64,000 nt of DNA from Streptomyces sp. 11x1 (GTDB lineage Bacteria; Actinomycetota; Actinomycetes; Streptomycetales; Streptomycetaceae): contig NZ_CP122458.1 of NCBI RefSeq assembly GCF_032598905.1, positions 4,861,001 through 4,925,000 on the forward strand, written 5' to 3'. Position numbers and translations under genes: made by a program. Under the pieces are notes generated by a model. The model was not told the DNA's origin and made no database searches. It saw only the letters and a list, made by a program, of their open reading frames with translations. Shown here piece after piece: positions 50,137-59,725 of this stretch. Every line of letters starts with the position of its first letter. Position 1 is the first letter of the stretch.

Positions 50137-53100
50137 CTATGCCTGGCGGACCGAGGTGGCGGCAGGGCCGGGAATGACCTGTTCCGCCCAGATGATCTTG
50201 CCGGTCGCGGTGTAACGGGTTCCCCATCGCTGGGCGAGCTGGGCCACGATCAGCAGGCCCCGCCCTCCTTCGTCGGTGGTCCGGGCATGGCGCAGGCGCG
50301 GCGAGGTGCTGCTGGCGTCGGAGACCTCGCAGATCAGGCTGCGATCCCGGATCAGGCGGAGGCAGACCGGTCCGCTCGCATGGCGGATGGCGTTGGTGAC
50401 CAGCTCGCTGACGATGAGCTCCGTGGTGAACGTCAGGTCGTCCATGTGCCACTCCGCGAGTTGCCGGCCGACCAGGGCACGGGCGTGCGCCACGGCGGCC
50501 GGGTCGCTGGGCAGGTTCCAGGAGACGACCCGGTCCGGAGCCAGCACGCGGGTCCGGGCGAGGAGCAGGGCCGCGTCGTCCGACGGCGGACCGTTCAGCA
50601 GGGCGTCGACCACACTGCGGCCGATGCCTTCGAGGGTCGGCCGGGACACCGTGAGGGCCTCGCCCAACTGAGTCAGACCGACGTCGAGGTCCCGGTCGAA
50701 GGTCTCGATGAGGCCGTCGGTGTAGAGCGCGATGAGGCTGCCCTCGGCCAGTTCCAGTTCGACGGACTCGAAGGGGAGGTACCCGAGGCCGAGCGGCGGT
50801 CCGGCGGGCAGTTCCAGGACGTCGGCGACGCCGTCCGGGCCGACGACCACGGGCGGGAGGTGACCGGCCCGGGCCAGCGTGCACCGTCTGCTGACGGGGT
50901 CGTACACGGCGTACAGGCAGGTGGCTCCCATGAACGCGGTGCCCGCCGTCCCGTCCCCGTACGCCGTCGGCTCCCCGCTGCCGTCCTCCTCCGTGAGGCC
51001 GATGACCAGGTCGTCCAGATGAGCGAGCAACTCGTCCGGAGGGAGGTCCAGGTTGGCGAGCGTGCGGACGGCGGTGCGCAGGCGTCCCATGGTCGCCGCC
51101 GCGTTCATGCCGTGCCCGACCACGTCCCCCACGACCAGTGCGACCCGGGTTCCGGAGAGCGGGATCACATCGAACCAGTCGCCGCCCACACCGCTGGGAG
51201 CGTCCGCCGGGAAGTACCACGACGCCACCTCCAGAGCGGACCCCGCCGTCAGTTCCTGCGGCAGCAGGTACCGCTGCATGGAACGGGCCGCGGCGCGCTC
51301 GCGGGTGAAGCGGCGCGCGTTGTCGACGCTCACCGCCGCGCGGGAGACGAGTTCCTCGGCGAGACGGACATCGTCCTCCTCGAAGGGGTGGCGGTGCCGG
51401 GACCGGGCGAACGTCGCCACGCCCAGGGTGACGCCGCGCGCCCGTACCGGAACCACCATCAGCGAGCGGAAGTCGAACTCTCGCAGGGTGGCGCCCAGTG
51501 ACTGGTCCTCGGTCACCCAGGCGCTGGTGGAGGGCTCCAGGATCCGTTCCACCAGGGTTCTGCTCTCCAGCAGACAGCGAGTCACGGGCGACAAGGCGGC
51601 ACGCCGTACCGCTTCTCCGACGGCCAGGGACGCCTCCGGACAGCCCTCGCGCACCGACTGCTGCGCCGCGCGGCGAATCACGGGCGTCATGTCGACCGGT
51701 CCGGGGGCCGGCTCCTCGCCGTGCATCACCGAGTCCAGCAGATCGACGGCGACGAAGTCGGCGACGACCGGCACGACCTCGTCGGCCAGTTCCTGAGCGG
51801 TCCGCGTCACGTCCAGCGTGCTGCCGATACGGGCACCGGCGTCGTTCAGCAGGGCCAGGCGCTCCTGGGCCCGCCAGCGCTCGGTGACGTCGATGATCAT
51901 GTACCAGACACCCACGGCCCGGCCCCGGCGGTCCTTCATCGCGAAGAAGGAGGCGGAGTACGCGCGTCTGCGGTCGAGGTCCGTGGAGCCGGGGGCTCGG
52001 AACTCGTAGTCCATCACCGGGGCCCCGGTCTCCAGAACCGTCCGCATCTTCTCCTCGAACGCCTCCGCCTCCCCGCTCGGCAGCACTTCCGTCGCCTTCC
52101 GGCCCAGCCGCTGTTCCAGGGGGACCAGGCGGTCCAGCGGCCGGTTCACCCAGACGTAGCGCAGATCCGTGTCCAGGACGGCCATGCCGACCGGTGCGTG
52201 GGCGAGGAACGGCGAGAGCATCAACTGGCTCATCCCGCCGCCCGGCATCCGCCAGAAGGCCCGTTTCGGCGGCCGGCCGACGAACCTGCCGAAGACCAGT
52301 GCGGCGACCGTGGCGACCAGCACGCCCGGGACCATTTCGTAGATGCCCGACTCCAGTGGCCCGAGCAGTGGATTGATCTTCTTCCAGAGAAGCACCGTCG
52401 CCGCGCCCGAGACGATCCCGGCCATGGCCCCCGCCCAGGTCATACGGGGCCAGTGCAGTGAGAGGAGGACGACCGGCCCGAAGGCGGCTCCGAAGCCCGC
52501 CCAGGCATAGGCGACGATGCTCAGCACACCGCCGCCCTCCAGCGCGATCACGCAGGCCACCAGGATCACCACGACGACGGAGCCGCGACCGATCCACACC
52601 AGCGTCCTGTCGGAGGCACGCCGGTTGAGGAACGCGTGGTAGACGTCCTCCGTGAGGGCGACGGACGACACGAGAAGCTGGCTGTCCGCGGTCGAGATGA
52701 TCGCGGCCAGTACGGCGATCAGCATCAGCCCGGCGACCCAGGGGTTGAGCAGGGTCCGGGTCAGGTCGATGTAGACCGTCTCCGGGTCACTGAGCGGGAC
52801 CCCGAGCTCCCCGATCCCCACGAGGCCGACGAGTGTGGCACCGGCGAGCACGACGACGACCCACACCGTTCCGATGCGACGGGCCGCGGGGACGGCACGG
52901 ATGCTGCGGATGCCCATGAAACGGGCCAGGATGTGCGGCTGACCGAAGTAGCCGAGGCCCCAGGCGAGCAGCGAGACGATCGCGACGGCGCCGAGCGACC
53001 CGTCCGCCGACCACTGACCGCCCGCGTAGCCGACGTCGGCCCCCGCGTCCAGCAGCTTCGGCGTCCTGCTCTCCACGGCATCGCCCAGTGCCCCGAAGCC

Positions 53101-53733
53101 GCCGAGCGCCGCGATACCGACCAGAGGGAGCACGAGCAGGGCGAGGAACATCAGCGTGCCCTGCACCACATGCGTCAGGCTCACGGCGAGGAAGCCGCCC
53201 AGACCCGAGTAGATGACGATCACCAGGGCGGTCAGCGTCACCCCGAGTCCGAAACGGAGGTCGAAGACCTGCTCGAACAGCAACCCGCCGGCCACCAGAC
53301 CGCTGGCCACGTAGACGGTGAAGAACACGAGGGTGACCGCCGCCGAGACCATCCTGAGCAGCCGGGTGCGGTCCTCGAACCGCTCCTCCAGATACGCCGA
53401 GAGACTCACGGCGTTGCCGGCGTGCTCGGTGTAGGTGCGCAGCCGCGGAGCGACGAACAGCCAGTTGAGGTAGGTGCCGACCGCCAGGCCGAGCGCGATC
53501 CAGCCGGCGCCGAGGCCGGCCGCGTAGACCGCTCCGGGAAGGGCGAGGAACAGCCAGCCGGACATGTCGCTGGCCCCTGCGGACAGGGCGGCGACGAACG
53601 CGCTGAGCCTGCGGTTCCCTAGGGCGAAGTCGGCGAAGGTGTGAGTGCGGGTGTACGCCCAGACACCTATTCCGATCATGGCGGCCACGTACACGACGAA
53701 CGTGGTCACGACCGGCGCACTCAAGTCGAACAT
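50137..53733 (-). CDS. PutP-type Na+/solute symporter fused to PAS, GAF, PP2C phosphatase and HATPase domains
   Basis: 1198 residues in one unbroken frame from the ATG at 53733 (GAGGA 5 nt before). Residues about 1-480 are a 13-TM SSS-family symporter: DFALGNRRLSAFVAALSAGA, SDMSGWLFLALPGAVYAAGL, LGYFGQPHILARFMGIRSI, and ADSQLLVSSVALTEDVYHAF. A PAS domain follows at 495-615 (HAPVGMAVLDTDLRYVWVN). A GAF domain runs 625-790. The PP2C/SpoIIE phosphatase covers 800-1045 with its metal ligands: VGGDWFDVI, VVGDVVGHGMNAAATMGRLR, YTDGLIETF, and PPSDDAALLL. An RsbW-like HATPase ends the protein (ELIVSELVTNAIRHASG and DEGGRGLLIVAQLAQRWG). The layout suggests a Na+/proline-type transporter acting as sensor for a sigma-factor partner switch. 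Confidence 0.92.
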   Translation of the reverse strand: MFDLSAPVVTTFVVYVAAMIGIGVWAYTRTHTFADFALGNRRLSAFVAALSAGASDMSGWLFLALPGAVYAAGLGAGWIALGLAVGTYLNWLFVAPRLRTYTEHAGNAVSLSAYLEERFEDRTRLLRMVSAAVTLVFFTVYVASGLVAGGLLFEQVFDLRFGLGVTLTALVIVIYSGLGGFLAVSLTHVVQGTLMFLALLVLPLVGIAALGGFGALGDAVESRTPKLLDAGADVGYAGGQWSADGSLGAVAIVSLLAWGLGYFGQPHILARFMGIRSIRAVPAARRIGTVWVVVVLAGATLVGLVGIGELGVPLSDPETVYIDLTRTLLNPWVAGLMLIAVLAAIISTADSQLLVSSVALTEDVYHAFLNRRASDRTLVWIGRGSVVVVILVACVIALEGGGVLSIVAYAWAGFGAAFGPVVLLSLHWPRMTWAGAMAGIVSGAATVLLWKKINPLLGPLESGIYEMVPGVLVATVAALVFGRFVGRPPKRAFWRMPGGGMSQLMLSPFLAHAPVGMAVLDTDLRYVWVNRPLDRLVPLEQRLGRKATEVLPSGEAEAFEEKMRTVLETGAPVMDYEFRAPGSTDLDRRRAYSASFFAMKDRRGRAVGVWYMIIDVTERWRAQERLALLNDAGARIGSTLDVTRTAQELADEVVPVVADFVAVDLLDSVMHGEEPAPGPVDMTPVIRRAAQQSVREGCPEASLAVGEAVRRAALSPVTRCLLESRTLVERILEPSTSAWVTEDQSLGATLREFDFRSLMVVPVRARGVTLGVATFARSRHRHPFEEDDVRLAEELVSRAAVSVDNARRFTRERAAARSMQRYLLPQELTAGSALEVASWYFPADAPSGVGGDWFDVIPLSGTRVALVVGDVVGHGMNAAATMGRLRTAVRTLANLDLPPDELLAHLDDLVIGLTEEDGSGEPTAYGDGTAGTAFMGATCLYAVYDPVSRRCTLARAGHLPPVVVGPDGVADVLELPAGPPLGLGYLPFESVELELAEGSLIALYTDGLIETFDRDLDVGLTQLGEALTVSRPTLEGIGRSVVDALLNGPPSDDAALLLARTRVLAPDRVVSWNLPSDPAAVAHARALVGRQLAEWHMDDLTFTTELIVSELVTNAIRHASGPVCLRLIRDRSLICEVSDASSTSPRLRHARTTDEGGRGLLIVAQLAQRWGTRYTATGKIIWAEQVIPGPAATSVRQA

Positions 53734-54087
53734 GTCTGTCCTCGCCTGCGAGGTCCATGAGACGGGCGCGACCGTCGGCACGCCCGACAGCCGTACACCC
53801 CGGCGTACAAATGTACAGATTCAGGTCACAAGTGGGCGACTTGCGCCTCCGGTGCATCGATCGACAGGTCGAGGCCCGGCGCCGGTGCCCGTGCTCTCGG
53901 TGCTGCGACGGTCCGCGCGCGTGAAGCCCTTGCTCCCGACGGGTGTGCGAGTGCGTCCAGCGGTGTGCGGGGCCCGCGGGCCCTTCGTCGACGTCGCGCC
54001 CGGTGCCGAGCGGCGGCCCGCGTCGCGGCGGGCGCGACGAGCAGCGGGTCGTCGCCCGTCTCGCCGCGGCGATGGCCGCGTCGGCGA
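53734..54087. other. Gap between the two large phosphatase genes
   Basis: 354 bp without a gene, probably holding the promoter of the symporter-phosphatase gene. The AT-richer stretch GTACAAATGTACAGATTCAG (53805-53824) contains the dyad TGTAC-AAA-TGTACA in overlapping form and is the likeliest regulatory site. Confidence 0.45.
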
Positions 54088-56577
54088 TCAAGCACAGGCG
54101 TCCTCCCCTTCCCGGCCGGGCACAGCGATCATCAGCAGCGTCACGTCGTCGTCATGGGCGGCCGTGTCCGGGATGAGCGTCCTGATCAGCCGGGCCGCGG
54201 CACGGTCGAGCTTCTCCGGGTCCGTGGGAACGCCCTTCGGCAGGGCTTCGAGGGCGTGGGTGAGCACGTCGATCTGGGCCTCGATGTCGGTGCCGGGCCG
54301 TTCGACCAGTCCGTCGGTGTAGAGCACGAGGGTGCTCCCCGGCAGCAGCGGCAGGGTCACCTCCGCGAACAGCACCTCGCCGTCGCTCGCGTCGTTGACG
54401 CCCAGCGGCACACCGACCGGTGCCGACAGCCGGTGGGCGGGCCCGTCGGGGGGCACGACGATGACGGGCAGGTGCCCGGCCGAGCACAGGGTGACCTCGT
54501 ACGCGTCCTGGTCGATCACCAGGTAGGCGCAGGTGACGAGCTGGTCCGCCAGGTCGCCGACGAACGTGTCCAGCCCGGTCATGAGTCGGCTGGGCGAGGT
54601 GCCGGTGCGGGCCAGCGCGTGGGAGGCGGCACGCAGCTGTCCCATGACGGCCGCCGCCTCCAGGCCACGGCCCATCACGTCGCCGATGACGACGCCGGTG
54701 CGGCGCCCGCCGAGGGGGATGACGTCGAACCAGTCACCGCCGACGCCGGGGTCCTGGACGGAGGCCAGGTAGCGGTGGGCGCTGGGCAGGTACGGGAGGC
54801 GGGGCGGCTCGCCCATGAGGCTGTGCTGCAGGGTGTAGGCGATGTGTCGTAGCTGCTCGTAGCGTTCGGCGCGTTCGGCCTCGGCCCGTCTGCGTTCGGT
54901 GATGTCCCGTACGGTCAGGAACACGAGGGTCTCGTGCTCGGACCGGAGGCTGCTGACGCTCACCTCGACGGGGAACTCGCGGCCGTCGCCGTGCAGCCCG
55001 TACAGCTCCCTGTCCATGATCGTCGGCTTCGGGGCACGCAGGCGCAGGTAGGCGCCGAGGAGGGCGCCGTGCCGCCGGCGGAGAGGACGGGGCACCAGGT
55101 CGACGACCTCGGTCCCGACGAGGTCACCCGGCGCACGCCCGAACAGGCGTTCCACCTGCGTATTGGCCATGACGATGGTGCCGCGGCCGTCCGTGATCAG
55201 GGTGGCGTCGGGTGCGGATTCCAGCAGCGCGCGGAAGCGCCGGTGCGCCCGTTGGACCTCACGCTGAGCAGCGACCCGCTCGGTGATGTCGGTGACCACT
55301 CCGCACAGCGCGTAGGGCGTGCCGTTCGCATCGTTCAGCGGGAACAGGGAGGTGAGGACGTCCTGCGGACCACCGGGCAGGGTGATCGACTCCTCACGCT
55401 GCACGGGGGCGCGATCGCTGAGCACGGCGAGGTCGGCGGCCCGCGCCTTACGCGCGAGGTCGGGTGGCAGGACGTCCTTGTCCAGACGGCCCAGTACTTG
55501 TTCCCGGGACAGGCCCGTGTTCTCCACGAACGTCGTGTTGACCGCCAGGAAGCGGCCGTGCACGTCCTTGATGAAGACCAGGGCCGGCGTGTGGTCCATG
55601 AAGGCCTGCACCAGCGCGTTCTGCCGCACCTGCCATTCGGCACGGGCATGAGCCACCTCGACGCGGCGGCCCACGGCCAGGGCCGCGAAGACGCCCGCGG
55701 TGAACACGGCGACGTGGCCGCACACCAGCAGCGCGGTGCCCAGCCGCGCCCCGAACAGCCCCGCGTCCTCGCCTGCCAGAACGCTCCAGCCCAGCAACGG
55801 CGGCACGACCACGACGGTGGCGACCAGCCAGCGGCCCAACGCACCCGTGGTGCCCGCGTTCGTCAACAGCCCCGCGAGACCTTCGTCCGGCCGGGCCAGG
55901 AAGGCGGCCGTGCCCAGCAGCACCAGAGCGAGCGCGGTGTGCAGGGCCATGCCCGTGTAGGCGCCGAACCGCTCCAGCTCGGGCACCGCGTAGGCGGCCC
56001 CGTACAGCCGGAGCATGCCGAGAGCCCCCACGGCCAGGCCCGGGATCTGGCTGCACCAGGCGGGGATGCGGGCCGTACTGGCGCACAGCGACGCCACGGC
56101 CCCGAGGGTCAGCCCCGCGGCCGTGTTGGGGGCCATCCGGCCGGGCGTTCCCGTCGCCGCTTCCGCGGTGTCGTCGGTGAAGAGGAGCTCGTCGATGCCG
56201 AGGCCGCTCCCGGTCGTGTACTCCACGATGGTGAGTACGCCGATCAGGGCGGCCAGAGCCGCCGCGGCACGCGCCGCGACCATCCGTCGACGGCCGGGAC
56301 CGGTGGCCGCCACGGCCAGGGAGAGCCCCAGCGCCAGAACGCCCACTGCGGTGTTCGCCTTGGCGCTCACCGGGTCGCCGGGCAGCACGCTCTTCAGCGC
56401 ATCGACGTCGACGCCCCATCCGGCCAGGCTCAACGCGCCCAGCAGGGCTGCCGTCAGGGCGGCGGCCCGTGCCGCCGCGCGAGCAGCGGCCAGGACCGGC
56501 GCCCGGAACGGCAGACCATCGGCCTGTACCGCTCCACGTGCGCCGGGCAGTCCGGGCGCCTGCCGCTCTCTCGTCAC
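54088..56577 (-). CDS. Membrane-sensor PAS-PAS-PP2C phosphatase (RsbU/SpoIIE type)
   Basis: 829 residues if started at the GTG at 56577 (AAGGGA before it). An ATG at 56610 would add eleven residues. Residues 20-330 form a multi-TM sensor region of about eight helices, rich in Ala (LAAARAAARAAALTAALLGA). PAS1 is FMDHTPALVFIKDVHGRFLA. PAS2 is ALLESAPDATLITDGRGTIV. The PP2C domain spans about 605-825: GVGGDWFDVIPL, VIGDVMGRGLEAAAVMGQLR, VLYTDGLVERPG, and AHDDDVTLLMIAV, with all metal-binding aspartates. Unlike its neighbour it has no HATPase. It presumably dephosphorylates an anti-anti-sigma factor in response to a membrane or ligand signal. The cognate STAS protein is not adjacent. Confidence 0.9.
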   Translation of the reverse strand: MTRERQAPGLPGARGAVQADGLPFRAPVLAAARAAARAAALTAALLGALSLAGWGVDVDALKSVLPGDPVSAKANTAVGVLALGLSLAVAATGPGRRRMVAARAAAALAALIGVLTIVEYTTGSGLGIDELLFTDDTAEAATGTPGRMAPNTAAGLTLGAVASLCASTARIPAWCSQIPGLAVGALGMLRLYGAAYAVPELERFGAYTGMALHTALALVLLGTAAFLARPDEGLAGLLTNAGTTGALGRWLVATVVVVPPLLGWSVLAGEDAGLFGARLGTALLVCGHVAVFTAGVFAALAVGRRVEVAHARAEWQVRQNALVQAFMDHTPALVFIKDVHGRFLAVNTTFVENTGLSREQVLGRLDKDVLPPDLARKARAADLAVLSDRAPVQREESITLPGGPQDVLTSLFPLNDANGTPYALCGVVTDITERVAAQREVQRAHRRFRALLESAPDATLITDGRGTIVMANTQVERLFGRAPGDLVGTEVVDLVPRPLRRRHGALLGAYLRLRAPKPTIMDRELYGLHGDGREFPVEVSVSSLRSEHETLVFLTVRDITERRRAEAERAERYEQLRHIAYTLQHSLMGEPPRLPYLPSAHRYLASVQDPGVGGDWFDVIPLGGRRTGVVIGDVMGRGLEAAAVMGQLRAASHALARTGTSPSRLMTGLDTFVGDLADQLVTCAYLVIDQDAYEVTLCSAGHLPVIVVPPDGPAHRLSAPVGVPLGVNDASDGEVLFAEVTLPLLPGSTLVLYTDGLVERPGTDIEAQIDVLTHALEALPKGVPTDPEKLDRAAARLIRTLIPDTAAHDDDVTLLMIAVPGREGEDACA

Positions 56578-56972
56578 CGCATCCCTTGCGAAGGAAGCAC
56601 CAGCCAGCATTATCCAGGCCAAGGATAATAAAAGATGGAAAAGCCAATAAAAGACAAACATAGAGCGATATGGCGTTTCTATCTCGCTATCGGCGTCTCC
56701 TGTCCGGCCACGACGCGCGATCACGAGCGAAGAACGGGAGCGGGGATGCGGGGCGTCGGCGAAGCGACGCGCCCTCGCCGGCCGGCGGCGCCCGAGCCGC
56801 GGCGTCCCGCCTCCGGCACCGGGACGGCCGGTGTCGCCGTCGCCGCACGAGCCCGGCGCTCCCCTGTTCGCGGGATCACCAGGGCTATGGCGAGCCGGAC
56901 GCCGCGCAGGGGGCAGCCCGAGGGGCGAGGCTCGCCCGGCTGTCTCACTGCGGTGGCATCCCACGCGCACGC
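56578..56972. other. AT-rich promoter island and gap
   Basis: 395 bp. Bases 56620-56700 are strikingly AT-rich for this genome (AAGGATAATAAAAGATGG and CCAATAAAAGACAAACATAG). The rest is ordinary GC-rich DNA without a supported gene. The island lies upstream of the PAS-PP2C gene and may be its promoter or a horizontally acquired scrap. Confidence 0.55.
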
Positions 56973-57423
56973 ATGGTGACGAAGATGCCTCCCCCGGGCC
57001 GCTACATGGGGGTCCAGACATGGGAATTCAGCCGACGCGGGCAGTGGAAGGCCAGTGACTACCTGAAGTGGGAACGCACAGCCGATCGCCCCGTCCCGAT
57101 GCAGTACCTGTTCGACACGATCCCGCCCGACGGGCAGCGGTCGGGACGGTTCCAGAGCGCGTCCGCGCTCGGGGACATCGTCAACAACGTCGTCATGGAA
57201 CGGCGATCCGGTGACGCCTTCGGGAAGAACCGGTACTGCATCATCACCCCCAGCGCCACCACCGACCGCGCCGTACGCCGGGCCCTGCAGGACCAGGGCG
57301 TTCCCGACAGCATGTTCATCGCCTCGCTGCGCGACCACGTCAAGCCGGGAACCGAACGCGGGCCGGATTCCTCCAAGGTGCTGACACCGAGAATCCTCAC
57401 GTTCACCACGCGGGGCAAGCAGG
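56973..57423 (+). pseudogene. Unrecognised protein fragment, open into the response-regulator frame
   Basis: About 150 codons from the ATG at 56973 have natural composition and strong third-position G/C: RYMGVQTWEFSRRGQWKASD, YLKWERTADRPVPMQYLFDT, GRFQSASALGDIVNNVVMER, RSGDAFGKNRYCIITPSATT, and DRAVRRALQDQGVPDSMFIA. I do not recognise the family. After RILTFTTRGKQG (about 57423) the translation turns into arginine-rich non-protein-like sequence. It stays open without a stop until the response regulator start at 57675. It looks like a real gene that lost its C-terminus. The true start is not certain, because the frame is open further upstream. Confidence 0.45.
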
Positions 57424-57674
57424 GGCGTTGCCCGGCCCGGAGGGCACGACGGCCTCCCCGGCGGGCTGCGCGCCGTGCAGGCGATTTCTTCGTGCTCTCC
57501 GTGCAGGAACCGCTCACCGGTGTCGCCGCGGCGGCACCGATCGCCGTAGTCGGCGGTGCCCGTTCCGCGAAGCACACCGGGACGAACGGCCCCTTGCGGC
57601 GCGGCCCGTCCGGCGACGCAGACTGCACGGCAAGAGGTACAGCCGTTCTCACAGTCCGAAAGCAGGTCCGACGC

Positions 57675-58379
57675 ATGGACGGTCAGGTCACGGGCTCGAC
57701 CGAGCCGACGCGGGTGCTGGTCGTGGAGGACGACCGCAGCATCGCGGAATCCCTGGCCCGTGGCCTGCGGCAGGCCGGATACGCGGTCGAGGGGGTGCGT
57801 ACCGGCCGGGCCGCACTGAGCGCCGCGGCTTCCGATGTCGTGCTGCTCGATCTGGGGCTGCCCGACATCGACGGGGTCGAGGTGTGCCGGATGCTGCGCG
57901 CACGGTCGGATGCCGCGATCATCGCGGTGACCGCGCGCGGTGAGGAAGCGGACCGGGTGGTGGCCCTGGACGAGGGCGCTGATGACTACCTGGTCAAACC
58001 GTTCGGGCTGGCCGAGCTCCTGGCACGGGTCCGGGCCGTACTGCGCCGTAGACGCCCCGCCGGTGCGGAGATCCTGCGGCACGGGCCGCTGGCGCTCGAC
58101 CTGCGCACCCGGCAGGTCTCGGTGGGCGGACGGGCGGTCGCGCTGACACCGAAGGAGTTCGGGATCCTGGAGTGCCTGACCACCGACCCGGGCAGGGTGG
58201 TGAGCCGACAGCAGATCCTGGAGCGGGCCTGGGACGCCCATTGGTACGGCCCCACCAAGGTCCTGGACGTGCATATCGCGGCGCTGCGTCGCAAGCTCGG
58301 CGTGCCGGGACTGATCGAGACGGTCTACGGGCACGGTTTCCGGCTCGGTACGGCCGAAGGGGCGCGGGAGCGGCCGTGA
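57675..58379 (+). CDS. OmpR-family response regulator
   Basis: 234 residues. The receiver is TRVLVVEDDRSIAESLARGL with its acidic pocket. The phospho-Asp is in DVVLLDLGLPDIDGVEVCRM. IIAVTARGEEADRVVALDEG and DDYLVKPFGLAELLARVRAV complete it. The winged-helix output domain is HGPLALDLRTRQVSVGGRAV then ALTPKEFGILECLTTDPGRV and TKVLDVHIAALRRKLGVPGL. The stop overlaps the kinase GTG (GTGA), the common coupling of such pairs. A direct repeat just after the kinase gene (59724-59758) is a good candidate for its binding site. Confidence 0.93.
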   Translation: MDGQVTGSTEPTRVLVVEDDRSIAESLARGLRQAGYAVEGVRTGRAALSAAASDVVLLDLGLPDIDGVEVCRMLRARSDAAIIAVTARGEEADRVVALDEGADDYLVKPFGLAELLARVRAVLRRRRPAGAEILRHGPLALDLRTRQVSVGGRAVALTPKEFGILECLTTDPGRVVSRQQILERAWDAHWYGPTKVLDVHIAALRRKLGVPGLIETVYGHGFRLGTAEGARERP

Positions 58380-59725
58380 CCCGCCGGATCACCTGGACGC
58401 TGCTCGCCCTGACCTCCGTGCTGCTGGTGCTGGCAGTCGTCCCGCTGGCCGTGTCGATGACGGCACGCGAGCGGGTCGCCTTCCGCGACGAACAGCGGGC
58501 GGCCACGCGCTCGATCGCCGCGGCGGCGGAGGAGCACCTCTCCGACGGCAAGCCGCCCACCGGCATGCGCCGTGAACTGGAGACCGCGGCGCGGGCCGGG
58601 GACTGCGCCGCCGTGTACGACGCCGCCGCGCGACCGGTGGCAAGTACGCCCTGCACCGCCGCCCAGGGCGAGGAGGCGGAGGAACTGGTGGAGGACGTGC
58701 TCGCCGGGCATGAGCCGGAGCCGCCGGAGGACGAGGGCCGGCTGCTGGCCGCGGAGCCGGCCGGTGAGGTCCGCCGACCCGCCGGCGCCGTCGTCCTGGC
58801 CCGCTCCTCGGATCCGCTCGACACCCGTGTCGCCACGATATGGGCATGGTCAGCCGCGATCGGCGCCGCGGGGCTCGCCGCGTCCGTGCTGCTGTCCGTC
58901 CGCCTGGCCCGGTGGGTGGCCGGACCGCTGTCGGCGCTGGACGTCAGTGCCCGGAGGCTGGGCGAAGGTGCCCTGGACGCGCGTGCCGACGTCGACGGCG
59001 GTCCACCGGAAGTACGCCGTCTGGCCACCACGTTCAACACCATGGCGGCCCGTACGGAGGCCCTGGTGCACGGCCACCGGGCCGTGATCGCCGACGTGTC
59101 CCATCAACTGCGCACCCCGTTGGCCGCCCTGCGGCTACGGCTGGACGTCCTGGGCACCGGCGCCGAGGGTGACACGGCGGTGGAGCTGGACGCGGCCCAG
59201 GAAGAGATCGCGCGGCTGTCACGGCTGGTCGACGGGCTGCTCGCGGTGGCCCGTGCCGAGCAGGCGACGCCCCGGCCGACCACGGTCCGAGTCGGCGAGG
59301 TGGTGGCGGAGCGGGTGGCCGCGTGGTCACCGGTGGCCGAGGAGCGCGGCGTGCGTCTGAGAACGTCGGAGGGGCCCGCCCTGACCGCCGCGCTCGGCAG
59401 CGGCCACGTGGAGCAGATCCTCGACAACCTGATCGCCAATGCCTTGGAGGCCGTTCCCGACGGAGGGAAGGTGACGGTCGGCCACCGGCTGGTCGGGGAG
59501 TCGGCCCGGGTGTGGGTGCGGGACGACGGCCCCGGGATGACCGACGAGGCAAAGGCGGTCGCCTTCCGCCGGTTCGGCAATCCCGAGGCCAGAGGCACGG
59601 GGCTCGGGCTGGCCATCGTCCACCGGCTGGTCACCGTCAACGGGGGCGCCGTGCGGTTGGAGGACACGCTGGGCGGCGGGCTCACCGTCGTCATGGACCT
59701 GCCTCTGTGGGCGGGAGAGCCCTGA
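58376..59725 (+). CDS. Sensor histidine kinase, partner of the OmpR-type regulator
   Basis: 449 residues from the GTG at 58376. Two TM helices (TLLALTSVLLVLAVVPLAVS and WAWSAAIGAAGLAASVLLSV) flank an extracytoplasmic sensor of about 130 residues that is acidic and Ala-rich (GEEAEELVEDVLAGHEPEPP) and holds two Cys (GDCAAVYD and TPCTAAQ). HAMP then follows (RLARWVAGPLSALDVSARRL). The H-box is IADVSHQLRTPLAALRLRLD. The N-box is EQILDNLIANALEAVPDGGK. The G-boxes are VRDDGPGMTDEAKAVAF and GTGLGLAIVHRLV, so the catalytic core is complete. It sits directly upstream of the redox operon, which is its probable regulatory target. The signal is unknown. Confidence 0.93.
   Translation: MTRRITWTLLALTSVLLVLAVVPLAVSMTARERVAFRDEQRAATRSIAAAAEEHLSDGKPPTGMRRELETAARAGDCAAVYDAAARPVASTPCTAAQGEEAEELVEDVLAGHEPEPPEDEGRLLAAEPAGEVRRPAGAVVLARSSDPLDTRVATIWAWSAAIGAAGLAASVLLSVRLARWVAGPLSALDVSARRLGEGALDARADVDGGPPEVRRLATTFNTMAARTEALVHGHRAVIADVSHQLRTPLAALRLRLDVLGTGAEGDTAVELDAAQEEIARLSRLVDGLLAVARAEQATPRPTTVRVGEVVAERVAAWSPVAEERGVRLRTSEGPALTAALGSGHVEQILDNLIANALEAVPDGGKVTVGHRLVGESARVWVRDDGPGMTDEAKAVAFRRFGNPEARGTGLGLAIVHRLVTVNGGAVRLEDTLGGGLTVVMDLPLWAGEP

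Noticed and set aside
54088..57021. Longer N-terminus for the PAS-PP2C protein (start near 57021)
   Set aside because: The extra residues are Arg/Pro-rich, cross the AT-rich island and have no ribosome site. The membrane domain begins after 56577.
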